From positions 21,229,651 to 21,293,650 of the forward strand of contig CM064480.1 of NCBI GenBank assembly GCA_032716605.1: 64,000 nucleotides of DNA, written 5' to 3'. The notes beneath the pieces were generated by a model. The model saw nothing but the letters and a program-made list of their open reading frames with translations. It ran no database searches and was not told where the DNA came from. Shown here piece by piece: positions 1 to 12,006 of this stretch. Origin of the DNA: Paralithodes platypus (taxonomy: Eukaryota; Arthropoda; Malacostraca; Decapoda; Lithodidae). Made by a program: the position numbers and the translations under genes. Every line of letters begins with the position of its first letter. Within the stretch, counting starts at the first letter, position 1.

Positions 1-1459
1 AGAGGGAGTTTGTGAGTCTCCTCGGACGCAAAAAGATCCACTTGTGGATGGGAGAGCTCTGCAATCATTAGGTTGAAAATGGGTTGCTTGAGCTCCCATT
101 CTACTGTCGTGCTCTGTCTCCGCTGCCCAGACGTTCGCTACGCCTGGGAGATAAGATGCGTGAAGATAAATATCTAGACTGTTGGCTAGAGCAAAAATCT
201 CTTCCGACACGTTTAGCAACTTCCTTGACCTCGTTGACCCTTGTTTCTGAATACAGTGGCCTGCATTCAGATTGTCCATTCTGAAGGCCACCGACTTGCC
301 CCGTAACGCCGGGCCGTGAGCCTGAAGGAAATACAAGGGGACTAGTAATTCTTTGACATTGATGTGCGAGATTTCTAAGTGGGACCAAAGCCCCTGACCC
401 TGGTGCCCCTGATTTGACTGAGATCCCCAACCTATTGTGCCTGACGCATCCGTGTCTACCCATACCGTTGGTGGAGGAGAGGTCCATGACATTATTGAGT
501 GCAATGTTTCCCTCTTCGCCCAGACCGCTAGTAAGGTGTGGATTAATTTCGGGATGGGCCATAATTTTCCTGCCGGTAAGAGCGGGAAATATTTGTTGCC
601 TTCCAATATTAATCGTTTTACTTTCAACCGGCCCAACTTGACAGTTAGTTGAATCCAGTTGAGAGAGCCGACCAGAGACTCCCAGACCCTTCGCGTCGTA
701 GTCAGACTGTGAAGAAACCTGAACAGTTTCCTGCGAAACCTGTTGCGATTGTCCACACTCTGACTCAGAGTGAGAGCGGCGGTGTCCCAGACCAGCCCTA
801 TCCACTGAATTACTCGTGAGGGCACAAGGTTTGACTTTACCAGATTTACCTTGAACCCTAGAGTTTTGACATGATTTAAAATGATATTGACATGTTTTAT
901 GCATAATTGTTGTGTCTCTGCCACCACCAGCCAGTCGTCCAGATACCACAACACTCTGATCCCCTGTTTTAACAATGGCATCAGGGCTTGCCGGACTAGT
1001 TTTGTGAATAATCGAGGTGCCAGGTTCAAGCCGAACGGCATCCTCTGAAAAAACAAAATTTTGGTGCCTGATCCGTAAGGCCAAAAACCTTTGAAATCTT
1101 TTGTTGACCGATACGTGCCAATAGGCGTCTGTCAGGTCTAGTGAACACATCCAACCTCCCGGCGGAAGTGTTAGCCTGATTTGGTGTACTGTTAACATTC
1201 TGAAAGATTCGTTGTGAATGTGAAGATTCAGATAAGACAGGTCTACGACCGGCCTCATCTGAACACTGTCCCTTTTGGGAACCAAAAATAGTTTGGACGT
1301 GAATACAGGGTAATTTGGTGGGACCGGGATGATGACATTCTTGGCAATCATTTCCTGGGCTAGTGACTCCACCTCTAAAGAAACAAAATTCGCCGTTGTC
1401 GGCTGACGTAATCGAGGTCGCCGGAGCCACTGCCAAGTGATGCCTTTGCGTGCCACCAT
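1..1459 (-). pseudogene. Pol of copy A: reverse transcriptase/RNase H, frameshifted and cut by window edge
   Basis: Encodes the DIRS reverse transcriptase that copies element RNA into DNA, followed by RNase H. Translation begins like the intact RT of copy B (start MVARKGITW) and carries the conserved RT blocks PVVDLSYLN and SLDLTDAYW. One extra A in an A-run near 1045 shifts the frame just before the FQRMPFGLN block, so the YLDD active site is encoded but out of frame. A deletion of about 15 bases near 130 removes part of the RNase H end. The gene continues off the left edge. Pseudogene call rests on direct comparison with copies B and F. Confidence 0.85.
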
Positions 1460-1590
1460 CCGTGCCCAAGTGTTTAACGGCCATGCTTGGTGACACGTTC
1501 GGAACGACCCAGTTAGCAGACAAGGGTTCGCCGGCTGTACTACCCTCGGTTCCTCCGGCCTTAAGCTAGGCGCCGGGAGTGAGAGAGACT

Positions 1591-4143
1591 TTAGTTTTTT
1601 GATGGTGGGGTTGGTGCTGGACGCTTCGCCGGCTGGCTGGTGTTGGCCGAAGACTGGCCCTGACCTGGTTTATGTTGGCCGCGTCCTCTCTGACCTGAAA
1701 ACCTACTCTGTCTATGCCTGAACTGACCCTGGGGGGAGTGGGAGGACTTAGGCGGAAGAAAAGGTTTAGATCCCCCTGGCTGAGCTTTAGTAGTAGGCCT
1801 GGGTTTGGGGAAGTTAAATGCAGGTTTCTTAGAAGGGGTGGGTCTGTGCTTAATGGCCTGTGCCATATTCAACACTGTTCGCCACACTTCAGGGGTCATT
1901 AAAGAGGGAGTAAGCACTGGTGACATAACCACCTGATTAGCAATGCGATCAGGTAGCTTGCGAACTAACGACATCCTAAGATCTTGTCGTGCTCGTACCG
2001 CCTCAAGCAAGGCGGTACGTATGTCACCCAAGGATTGGATTGACGACTGAAGAATCAGTCGCCGGGATAACTCAACCGATCTTCGAGCATCCGCATCTGC
2101 GATTGCCTGAGTGGATCGTAGTAAAGACTTAGCCACCTGCTGAGATACTATGTACTGCGAGAACAGGCGAAAAGCTTTTCCCCGTAGCCTAAATTCTCTG
2201 TCTAGGTGAGTAGGGGTAGGGGTAGTGAACGGGTCCTTCAGCTCACAAAGATTAATCTACCATGAATGAGTATCCTGAGGTATCTGGTGGGAAGATTTAG
2301 AAGTGAAAGTGGTTGCAAAGTTTTGAGCCTCTACCTCCCAATCTACCCAAGGTCCTGGTCCCAACTGTCCCACCTTCAAAACTGGATTAGCTGCGTCGTC
2401 TGTGATGGTCTGTAAATCTAGTTCAGGAGTGAGAGCTGACAGAGTCTTAATATCATTAAACCCATCCAGCTTAGACCAGTCTGAAAATAGTTTTGAAGCT
2501 GAGGCAGGGGGTAAAGCAGGCTTAGAAGCATACACAAAATAATCTTGATGATAATAACTAGGTATAGCCTTGATGTTTACGTCCAGAACATTACCTAAAG
2601 TATCCACGGCCCTTAGTTTCTTTGACTTATTGCCCTGGATGACCCACTCACGCGGTACCGGGAGTTCCCCTGACAAAGTAGGTTGGGCAAGCTCTGGTTT
2701 AGAGGAGTTCAAAAGAACCCATGACTCGTCTGGCCCATAAAGTAAGGGCATAGCTACCTTTCTAAGAGGCGCTTTGTCTAGAGGGGGTGGATTGACATCC
2801 GTTATGACCCTGACATTTGAAGTTGTCAAAGCCGCCGTAGCAGGCCTATTGATCCCTGAGGTTAACAGAGTGGGAGGGTTAGGGATCTTAGATAAATCAA
2901 TCGAAGTCATCAGAGGCCGTACCGTAGAACTTGTCTTGGGAGCCCCCAAGTCCATTGTGGGGTTTTCCTGTTGTTGACCAAAAAATTTAGATAAAGCATG
3001 AGTAAGCAGCCCATTCATTTCTTGTGCCGTAACAAACTGGTTTGATGAAGAACTTACAGGTGAATCATTAGTATCCTGTGCGGCGTCCAAGCCTGAGCCT
3101 GACCCTTGTCCTTCCATCTCCGAAATTATAGAAACTTCATCTTTCTCCTCCTGATCCTCCTGAGAAGACCCCGCCGAGGCAGGGGTACCTTGTTGCCAAG
3201 ATAAGTCTGGGATAGAGGATGGGATCGCCGCGTCCCTGTGGACATCGGCTACTGTGTGACTCGTTTGAGTCGGACGTGGGTGATCAGACCCTGGTTGCGC
3301 AAACCGCCAAACACCGAGGCCCTGGCCTACGCTCTCTTGAGAGTCTGAAACATTCTCAATTACTGAACCCCCTGAACTTTCCAATTCCAGGGTTAAAATA
3401 TTAAGTGGCAAATCCTCTTTTGGGACAGGCACTGCACTGGACTCTTGGGCCTTAACACAAACTCTGTCTGGGGTAGAGGTACGATGAGATGCACTAGAAG
3501 TTGGTTAATGTCGAGAGGACTTCCGTTTATGAGAATCCTTTTTAGAGGATTTATGGCTACGGTGTGACCGCGAACTATTCTTAGATCTAGAGGAATCCTC
3601 GCCGTGACCACTTGTGGAACCTTCCGTCCTGCTCTTCTTACTCGCCGGTGAAGAGGCCCGACTAGATGACTGGTGTCTAAGAGGAGACCTAGACCGGGAT
3701 CTCGCCCGAGACGAAGAGGCGGATACCGGGGGTGTAGGCTCTCTTGGGCGTTTAGGTGTAGCCGCAGAGGATACAGAACCCTGACCAGTCTCCGCCAGCT
3801 TAATGCTCGTGACTCTAGAGGAACGTTTAGGGGGAGGGTGTTCGGAGAGCAATCTATCCCAAAGTGGGACGTTGTCACATTGAAGTGATTTATGTGCAAC
3901 AATGGTAGTGTAGGCTGACATCTGTTGCCTAACCTCTCTTAAGGCTACCGCCGCGGTCTTATCATTATCACAAAGGACCTTTAAAGCTAATTGGGAGCAA
4001 AAAGAACAATTACGCATAACCCAGAGACCCCTTGAACGGTCTAGACATTTAACACACCTTATGCAACGGGTATGCGCAAAAATAGGGATACCAGCACAAG
4101 CAGGGGTAGTGCACAAAGCAAAAACTGGGGCCACGGTAGCCAT
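1591..4143 (-). pseudogene. gag-like ORF1 of copy A, broken
   Basis: Structural (Gag-like) protein of the DIRS element. Start ATG at 4143 (MATVAPVF), followed by a cluster of Cys pairs in the first 50 residues (CTTPAC, CIRCVKC, CSFC) that looks metal-binding, then an Arg/Ser-rich stretch (SRARSRSRSP), a middle conserved region and a Gly/Arg/Gln-rich basic tail. Two breaks are visible: a TCA to TAA nonsense change near 3508, and a deletion of roughly 75 bases near 2262 that creates a stop after QDTHSW. The final part resumes at about 2136 and ends at the shared gag stop (1591-1593). The Gag function is inferred from position and basic composition. Confidence 0.85.
1594..1600 (-). promoter_or_regulatory. 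-1 ribosomal frameshift heptamer A_AAA_AAC (copy A)
   Basis: On the minus strand the last gag codons read xxA AAA AAC followed directly by the TAA stop. Pol is open in the -1 frame across this point. This heptamer is a canonical eukaryotic -1 slippery sequence. Same site as in copies B, C and F. Confidence 0.65.
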
Positions 4144-5915
4144 GACAGAGACTGGTGGGAGGAAACTACCGCCGGGTCTGTATTGGTCCGCCGGAGCTCA
4201 GCTCTGGAAAAAAAGAAAATTTCCAGGAATTAATGCTCATAAGGTTAACCCAACATGTTCGCGCACAAGTGTTAATAACCCGCCGGGTAACGAGATGTAA
4301 TGGCACAAACACAGCTCGCTACGCGGTGGGGTTCAGAAATCTAAACAAATCTTTTGTTAAAGAAAGTGAAGAATACCCTCTGATATAATATAACGGTCCA
4401 GCATGGCGCTTATAGTCTCTTGGTGGTGGCGACTGTCTCAAGATTCAATTTTGTAACAAAGCAACCCCCCAAAAAGACGCCGGCCCATGAAATATTTTAG
4501 TAGAATAGCACAGGGCAGGATGATACGAGATCTGATGTCTAACGAATTGTCACAAAAGATCGCCGTAAGTTAGAAGGCGGCGATACCTACTTGTATCACT
4601 AAATTAAGTGGTTAAATCGAAATCGAATTTTGTAAATTCCTTAGTTCCTCCACCTAGGAGCACCCGCCGGGTGAGAAGAATCGATATATTAACCTAAATT
4701 GAACCTTCAATTGCCGTAAAAGTAAAGGCGGCGATACACATAGTATCACTAAATGGATTGGTTAACTAACTGAAAGACATAAGTCGTTCATCCCATCCTA
4801 CCCAGGTGCACCCGCCGGGTGAGATGTCCAAACGTTAACCCCATAAGTTCCTGTCCCCACTTCTTTGTAAAAGATCGCCGGGGAGGAAAGCCTAAAACAA
4901 CAGCTAGGTTTTTCAAGTGGCTTTTGTAAAACCGGGTAGAAAAACTACATAACGTATGTCCGCATGAACAATCGTTTTATAGATGGGAACAGCCATCCCG
5001 CCGGGAATCAAAGAAGGCCTGAAACCAGGCATCCACAGAGACGCAGTCCTGGAGAGCCACAGACACCCCAACGCCGGGGAAACAAGCCAGTGTTAACAAC
5101 CACGTGTGGCCCAACACGGCTCGCGGCCGGGATTTTCATGGTGAAACCGAGAAAACCCCGCCGGAAGGCAACCCACCCAGAACAGACACCATCTGAACAA
5201 CAAGAGACACGAGGAGAGCCACGCACGACAACCCCAAGGTCACTCCATAATCCGTGGAATTAGCCAATACACAACTAAACCAGGAAACAATTATAGTCCG
5301 AGGAATTAGCCAATACACAACTAAAACCCGGATACACATGACACAGTAGGGCATATTTATCAATAATAAACAATAACACTAGTACATGTGGCAAAGCTAC
5401 GAGCGGCTGGCTAGGCCTAGGTAGACGGCATAATAAAAGTTGAAATATACACAAACACTGGAAATATCACAACAGGAACCACCGCCAACACACCACCGTA
5501 GCATAAACTTCCGACCAAGGGAAGACTGACTCGGGACCCAGAAAAAACTTCACCAAGTGAAGAAAAATACGCTGGGAACGTCAGAAACAAAGCTTACCTC
5601 ATCAGAAAGATAAAAGGCAGCACTAACTAACGCGTAGTGAAAGCCGCCTGCATCACAAACTAACTCAGCTGTGAAAAAGTTCACATGTCCACAACGGGAC
5701 CACGAGGGTACATCCGAAATAGATGCCCCATACACTCGACCCAAAATACACTGCACTGCGGGCAACCAGCCCAGGACACTCCTGCTACGCCTATCCTAAC
5801 CTTACTCGATACATCCTAGAGTAAACAAATGAGAAAAAACTCACTAGGGACGCCACGAATGCGGAACTAGCGGAGCGTGGGGAGGCACGTCCGGGCAGGC
5901 TGAACGCAGAGCAGA
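4144..5915 (-). other. 5' leader of DIRS-1 copy A
   Basis: Non-coding leader between the left ITR and gag. It holds a polypyrimidine-AG tract about 65-80 bases before the gag ATG (around 4205-4225) that looks like a 3' splice site, and a GTAAGG donor-like site near the ITR (about 5798-5803). Two diverged direct repeats lie at about 4560-4680 and 4712-4826, each containing a GGCGGCGATAC block and a CACCCGCCGGGTGAG block. Two units of a 46-bp minisatellite lie at about 5249-5340; copies D and E have three. No coding sequence is seen. Confidence 0.6.
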
Positions 5916-6226
5916 GAAGGAAGAATGACGCCTGAATCAGCGTCTGGTCAGAAATCCACACAAGTACATCCACGATATGATGGAAAGCTTATTGGATAGT
6001 TATTCTTATTTTCTTTTTCTTTTTATTTTTTACGAAGTTTTTTCGTAGTGAGAACCCAATTCATAATGACTGAAGCCATGAGTGAGGTCGCGTTCGCTCA
6101 TGATGAAGGCTCCTCAGTTTTTAAATGCTCTGCGCGGTAGATTCAAAACTACGGCGGATTAGTGTTTGAAGAGGATGCCTTATGTAATAGGCATGTTCGT
6201 CAATGATGGAGGGGCCACTAATAAAT
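5916..6226 (-). repeat. Left inverted terminal repeat of copy A
   Basis: About 310 bases that are the inverse of the right ITRs of copies B, C and G. It ends at 6226 with the reverse complement of the left-end sequence TTATTAGTGGCCCC. The next base begins copy B gag (AGGTCCTTTGTG). Confidence 0.85.
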
Positions 6227-7485
6227 AGGTCCTTTGTGATAATGATAAGACCGCGGCGGTAGCGTTGAGAGAGGTTAGGCAACAGATGTCAGCCTACACT
6301 ACCATTGTTGCGCATAAATCACTTCAATGTGACAACGTCCCACTTTGGGATAGATTGCTCTCCGAACACCCTCCCCCTAAACGTTCCTCTAGAGTCACGA
6401 GTATTAAGCCGGCGGAGACTGGTCAGGGTTCTGTATCTTCTGCTGCTACTCCTAAACGCCCAAGAGAGCCTACACCCCCGGTATCCGCCTCCTCGTCTCG
6501 GGCGAGATCCCGGTCTAGGTCTCCTCTTAGACACCAGTCATCTAGTCGTGCCTCTTCACCGGCGAGTAAGAAGAGTAGGACGGAAGGTTCCACCAGTGGT
6601 CACGGCGAGGATTCCTCCAGATCTAAGAATAGTTCGCGGTCACACCGTAGCCATAAATCCTCTAAAAAGGATTCACATAAACGGAAGTCCTCTCGACATT
6701 CACCAACTTCTAGTGCATCTCATCGTACCTCTATCCCAGACAGAGTTTGTGTTAAGGCCCAAGAGTCCAGTGCAGCGCCTGTCCCAAAAGAGGATTTGCC
6801 ACTTAATATTTTAACCCTGGAATTGGAAAGTTCAGGGTGAGAATGTTTCAGACTCTCAAGAGAGCGTAGGCCAGGGCCTCGGTGTTTGGCGGTTTGCTCA
6901 ACCAGGGTCTGACCACCCACGTCCGACTCAAACGAGTCACACAGTAGCCGATGTCCACAGGGACGCGGCGATCCCATCCTCTATCCCAGACTTTTCTTGG
7001 CAACAAGGTACCCCTGCCTCGGCGGGGTCTTCTCAGGAGGATCAGGAGGAGAAAGACGAAGTTTCTATAATTTCGGAGATGGAAGGACAAGGGTCAGGCT
7101 CAGGCTTGGACGCCGCACAGGATACTAATGATTCACCTGTAAGTTCTTCATCAAACCAGTTTGTTACGGCACAAGAAATTAATGGGCTGCTTACTCATGC
7201 TTTATCTAAATTTTTTGGCCAACAACAGGAAAACCCCACAATGGACTTGGGGGCTCCCAAGACAAGTTCTACGGTACGGCCTCTGATGACTTCGATTGAT
7301 TTATCTAAGATCCCTAACCCTCCCACTCTGTTAACCTCAGGGATCACTAGGCTTGCTACGGCGGCATTAACAACTTCAAATGTCAGGGTCATAACGGATG
7401 TCAATCCACCCCCTCTAGACAAAGCGCCTCTTAGAAAGGTAGCTATGCCCTTACTTTATGGGCCAGACGAGTCATGGGTTCTTTT
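6227..7485 (+). pseudogene. gag of copy B, N-terminal portion (interrupted)
   Basis: Begins at codon about 60 of gag because copy A is inserted upstream; the Cys cluster is missing here. It contains the Arg/Ser-rich segment and the acidic middle part. A deletion of about 13 bases near 6838 (compare copy C around 16806-16830) gives a premature stop after LELESSG. Reading resumes from about 6860, with the next Met at 7079, and runs to the RTE insertion at 7485. The rest of gag continues at 10684. Confidence 0.85.
7476..7485. repeat. Target site duplication of RTE LINE (left)
   Basis: The 10-mer GGGTTCTTTT occurs here and again at 10684-10693, exactly bracketing the LINE. Confidence 0.9.
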
Positions 7486-7497
7486 CTATCTATCTAT

Positions 7498-9716
7498 CTA
7501 TTGCCTGACGCCGTGATCCCCGAAGGGGTGGCCACGAACGAACCGCCCCCATGCACCTCTGTCCCCAGTCAGTCGACGCCCCTCCCCAGCAGCACCACCT
7601 TCGTTCATGTACTTCCTCACTCCATCCTTCCACCTCATATTCGGTCTACCTCTCCCCCTCTGTCCCTCCACCTCGCTCTCATACACCCTCTTAGTCATTC
7701 TCTCGCTTTCCATACGTTCCATATGGCCGAACCATCTCAAGTTGTTCCTTTTCACACTTTCCAGCACATCTACCTCCACACCACACCTCCTTCTTACTTC
7801 CTCATTAGTCTGTCTATCCCTCCATGTAACTCCGCACGCACTCCTTAAGTAATTCATTTCCACTGCTCTCACTCTTGGTCTGAGTCTCTCAACCAACGTC
7901 CATGCTTCGCTTCCGTAAGTCAGTGTCGGGATTACCACACTGTCATGCAAGGACTTCTTCACTTCCATACTGACCACCCTATTTTTTGTTACTGCTTTTA
8001 GCGTTCCTACAACCCTCTTCCCCTGTTGTACCCTCTCCCGCACCTCTTCATCCATAGTCCCATCTTTACTCAACACACTGCCCAGATACTTAAAAGAGTT
8101 GACGATCTCCATAGCCTGACCGTTCAGCTTCACCTCACACTCTGTGACTTCACCCCTTTCGAAGACCATAACCTTGCTCTTCCCCGTATTTACCTTCAAA
8201 TTCCGTTTTTCGCACACTGTTCCAAACTCATTTACCAGACCCTGCAACTCCCATTCATTATCACTCATCAGAACTGTATCATCCGCAAACAGCAGTATAG
8301 GTAGCTTCCACTCAATTCCCTCCCTTTTCAGCGATACACCAACATCCACTGCTCTTGATAGTATTTCTTTCATAACTCCATCCATACAGTAAACAACCAC
8401 GGGGACATCACACACCCCTGTTTCAAACCAACATTCAGGTCAAAGAACTCGCTCTGCTCACTCTCCACACGTACTGCCGCCTTTGCACCCTCATACATGC
8501 TCTTCACTGCTTTCAGCAACTTGCCCTCTACTCCGTATATTCTAAGTACTTTCCACAAACCTTCTCTATCCACTCTGTCATAGGCCTTCTCCAAGTCCAT
8601 AAAGGCAACATACACCTTTTGTTTCTTCTCCAGATACTTCTCCACAACACAATTCAGGGTAAAAATCTGATCTACACATCCTCTTCCCTTCCTAAAACCT
8701 CCCTGCTCGTCGCCTATCCATTTCTCCGTTCTCACTCTCACTCTCTCAATCACTACCCTACTGTATACCTTCCCTACTATGCTTAGAAGACATATTCCTC
8801 GGTGGTTACCACACACTCCTCTTTCCCCTTTGCCCTTATATAGGGGGACTATTATGCCAGTCTTCCAGTCATCGGGTGCACTCCCCTTCTCCCATGCTAG
8901 TTTGCACATTTTCCATACCCATTCTATCACTATCTCACCACCATACCTCAACATTTCCCCACACTCCATCTGTTCCTGGTGCTTTCCCCAACTTCACTCT
9001 TTTCATGGCTTCCCACACTTCTGACCTCCTGATCCCCACCTCCTCCTCCACTACTTCTCTTCTTCTCCCTCCCATACCATATCCAGCTATGTTTGCTGGC
9101 TCTTCATTCCTTTCATTTAGCAACTCACTGAAGTACTCCCTCCATCTTTCGACTCTCTCTTGCTTCTCGGCTAGCATTCTCCCATTCTTATCTTTCACAC
9201 CCTTACTGTTTCCCTTGCTACCTTCCCTAACTTTCTTGACTTCTTTCCAGAACAGTTTCTTACTCTCCCTCCATTTTACACTCAGATTCCTTCCAAATTC
9301 CTCATCTACTCTTCTCTTACTTTCCTTCACTACTCTCTTCACCACCCTCTTACTCTCCACGTACCTCGCTCGTTTCTGTCTCTCTCGGAATCTTCATTCC
9401 CTCTGCTACCCAACCACTCTCTATATGCTTTCTTCTTTTCTTCCACAGCTATTCGTACCTCTTCTGTCCACCATGCTGTACCTTTCACTCCCCTCCCTCT
9501 TCTCCTCACTCCACACACCTCCTCACATGCTGCACAGATCTCATCCTTAAACACCTTGCTCATCTCCTCCACTTCCTCCATAACTTCCAGGTCGAACCCA
9601 CCTAGTCGTCTTTCCACTGCTCTCCTGTACTCCTCCTGATTTCCTCCTCCTGCAACCTCTCCACCCTCCTCACCATTCCACCCTCCTCTCGCCTCCCTCC
9701 CGCTCTCCTCACCCAC
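7498..9716 (-). pseudogene. RTE LINE reverse transcriptase and C-terminal region, multiply frameshifted
   Basis: Encodes the LINE reverse transcriptase in at least four frame segments (about 9716-9339, 9360-8935, 8969-8370, 8415-7498). Visible blocks are NHRGICLLSIVGKVYSRV, DEQGGFRKGRGCVDQIF, AFMDLEKAYDRVDREGLW, GLKQGCVMSPWLF and LLFADDTVLMSD with the FADD active site. Downstream is the conserved C-terminal motif RWFGHMERMESERMTKRVYE. A short TA-repeat contraction near 8385 breaks the frame between SPWLFTV and MDGVMKEI; the second copy at 60092-61445 differs at the same spot. Confidence 0.85.
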
Positions 9717-10607
9717 TTCTTTTGTATCCTAACCTTAGCTACCACTACATAATGATCAGACAGACCCCCTCCAATACCCCTATACACCCTAGCATCCATC
9801 TCAGATTTCTTCATTCGTTCATCCACACATACATAATCAATCAATGACTTTCGTTCCACCACTGTCTTATCCTTCATCGTCAACATCCGTTTCCACGTGT
9901 ACCTGTGGATCATTCTGTGTCGGAAGAAGGTGTTGGCTATCCACAGCCTCCTCCCCACACATACGTCCACAAGTGCACTACCATTCCCATTCACCTCTGA
10001 TGGTACCCCCCACCCTCCCACTCCCTCAACTTTCCTATCACCCACCTTACCATTCATATCCCCAATCAGAAATATTCTTTCGTTCTTGTCAAACTTCTCC
10101 AGGCACGCCTCCACATTCATCCAGAACTCCTCTTTCTTTCTTTCAAGTATATCTCTGTCGGGGCATACACGCATACAATCACCCACGTTTGTATTCCTAC
10201 TTTCATTCTCACCCACACAATCCTTGAACCCACAGACCCATACTCTCTTACACTTTCCTTCCATTTGCTACTTAAAAACAAACATGCCCCTCTTCTCTCG
10301 CTGTTCCTTCACTCACTCCAGCACACACACCCATTCCACACTCCCACTCTCTCACATCTGAACCTTTCCATTTGGTCTCTGTCATTCCACATACATCCAG
10401 CCTGGCATTCACTAACACTTCCAGAACCTCTCTCTCTTTTGTGCCATCATTCATGCCACTAACATTCCACGTAGCCATTCTCAGAATGTCCGAAGGCATG
10501 TCCTTAGTCGGTCGTGGTTCGTCAACGTTGGTTCCGTCCGCATCCGAGGCTGTTCGTTCGTTTTTCCTTGCTTCGATATTTTTTCCGGGTGGGGGTCGCA
10601 AGCCCAC
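9602..10607 (-). pseudogene. RTE LINE APE-type endonuclease domain, frameshifted
   Basis: Nicks target DNA for target-primed reverse transcription. Diagnostic blocks are MATWNVSGMND (first Mg-binding Asn), GMTETKWKG (catalytic Glu), FLIGDMNGKVG (Asp/Asn) and LSDHYVVVAKV (SDH motif). A stop or frameshift near 10268 separates the first block and the rest. The next part of the ORF overlaps in a different frame from about 9716. Domain assignment is from these motifs; the copy cannot make an intact protein. Confidence 0.8.
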
Positions 10608-10683
10608 CGACCCAACCTCTTTAGTCGCCTCTTACGACACGCAGAAGGCACGTGGGGCATATTCTATTCCCTAACCCCCAGGG

Positions 10684-11875
10684 GGGTTCTTTTGAACTCC
10701 TCTAAACCAGAGCTTGCCCAACCTACTTTGTCAGGGGAACTCCCGGTACCGCGTGAGTGGGTCATCCAGGGCAATAAGTCAAAGAAATTAAGGGCCGTGG
10801 ATACTTTGGGTAATGTTCTGGACGTAAACATCAAGGCTATACCTAGTTATTATCACCAAGATTATTTTGTGTATGCTTCTAAGCCTGCTTTACCCCCTGC
10901 CTCAGCTTCAAAACTATTTTCAGACTGGTCTAAGCTGGATGGGTTTAATGATATTAAGACTCTGTCAGCTCTCACTCCTGAACTAGATTTACAGACCGTC
11001 ACAGACGACGCAGCTAATCCAGTTTTGAAGGTGGGACAGTTGGGACCAGGACCTTGGGTAGATTGGGAGGTAGAGGCTCAAAACTTTGCAACCACTTTCA
11101 CTTCTAAATCTTCCCACCAGATACCTCAGGATACTCATTCATGGTTCTCCATGCCGGTGGGTTCTGCCGGCGGAGTCCCGTCAGCTTTGTTTTCATTTCT
11201 AGCTGCCCCTAAGATTAATCTTTGTGAGCTGATGGACCCGTTCACTACCCCTACCCCTACTCACCTAGACAGAGAATTTAGGCTACGAGGAAAAGCTTTT
11301 CGCCTGTTCTCGCAGTACATAGTATCTCAGCAGGTGGCTAAGTCTTTACTACGGTCCACTCAGGCAATCGCAGATGTGAATGCTCGAAGATCGGTTGAGT
11401 TATCCCGGCGACTGATTCTTCAGTCGTCAATCCAATCCTTGGGTGACATACGTACCGCCTTGCTTGAGGCAGTACGAGCACGACAAGATCTTAGGATGTC
11501 GTTAGTTCGCAAGCTACCTGATCGCATTGCTAATCAGGTGGTTATGTCACCAGTGCTTACTCCCTCTTTAATGACCCCTGAAGTGTGGCGAACAGTGTTC
11601 AATATGGCACAGGCCGTTAAGCACAGACCCACCCCTTCTAAGAAACCTGCATTTAACTTCCCCAAACCCAGGCCTACTACTAAAGCTCAGCCAGGGGGAT
11701 CTAAACCTTTTCTTCCGCCTAAGTCCTCCCACTCCCCCCAGGGTACAGGCATAGACAGAGTAGGTTTTCAGGTCAGAGAGGACGCGGCCAAAATAAACCA
11801 GGTCAGGGCCAGTCTTCGGCCAACACCAGCCAGCCGGCGAAGCGTCCAGCACCAACCCCACCATCAAAAAACTAA
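10684..11875 (+). pseudogene. gag of copy B, C-terminal portion
   Basis: Continues gag after the LINE, starting with the second target duplication. Contains the conserved blocks GELPVPREWVIQGNKSKK and GPGPWVDWEVEAQNF and the basic tail. A 4-base loss near 11743 (compare copy C CAAGGTCAGTACAGG) shifts the tail so that the gag stop TAA at 11873-11875 is read in another frame. Confidence 0.85.
11866..11872 (+). promoter_or_regulatory. -1 ribosomal frameshift heptamer AAAAAAC (copy B)
   Basis: Same heptamer immediately before the ancestral gag TAA (11873-11875). In this copy the upstream 4-base loss puts gag out of phase with it. Confidence 0.55.
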
Positions 11876-12006
11876 AGTCTCTCTCACTCCCGGCGCCTAG
11901 CTTAAGGCCGGAGGAACCGAGGGTAGTACAGCCGGCGAACCCTTGTCTGCTAACTGGGTCGTTCCGAACGTGTCACCAAGCATGGCCGTTAAACACTTGG
12001 GCACGG

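Larger units (their letters stand above)
1..6226 (-). mobile_element. DIRS-1a retrotransposon, copy A (5' portion)
   Basis: A minus-strand DIRS element seen from its left (5') inverted terminal repeat at 6226 down to the middle of the pol gene at the window edge. Order on its own strand is ITR, leader, gag, RT/RNase H; the methyltransferase-like tail, YR and right ITR lie beyond base 1. Base 1 corresponds to about 59216 of copy F. Beyond 6226 the sequence continues as the gag of another DIRS-1 copy (B), so A inserted into B's gag. There is no target duplication, as expected for DIRS. Nearly identical to B and F, so a young insertion. Confidence 0.9.
7486..10683 (-). mobile_element. RTE-type non-LTR retrotransposon, near full length
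   Basis: A 3.2-kb LINE on the minus strand, flanked by a 10-bp target duplication. On its own strand it runs from a GC-rich 5' region containing CGTGTCGTAAGAGGCGACTA, through an APE-type endonuclease and a reverse transcriptase, to a short 3' end GGATCACGGCGTCAGGCAAT and a (GATA)n tail at 7486-7500. Short length, APE endonuclease and microsatellite tail fit the RTE clade. It splits gag of DIRS-1 copy B. A 5'-truncated, nearly identical copy sits at 60092-61445. Confidence 0.85.

Noticed and set aside
4964..5263. A 99-codon open frame in the leader of copy A
   Set aside because: Not kept in the leaders of copies D and E and of biased composition.
5249..5340. CRISPR-like repeat array
   Set aside because: The 46-bp units are directly adjacent without unique spacers and the context is a eukaryotic retrotransposon leader.
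8876..10361. Plus-strand open frames in the RTE region
   Set aside because: They are Ser/Pro/Leu-rich antisense shadows of the LINE coding strand.
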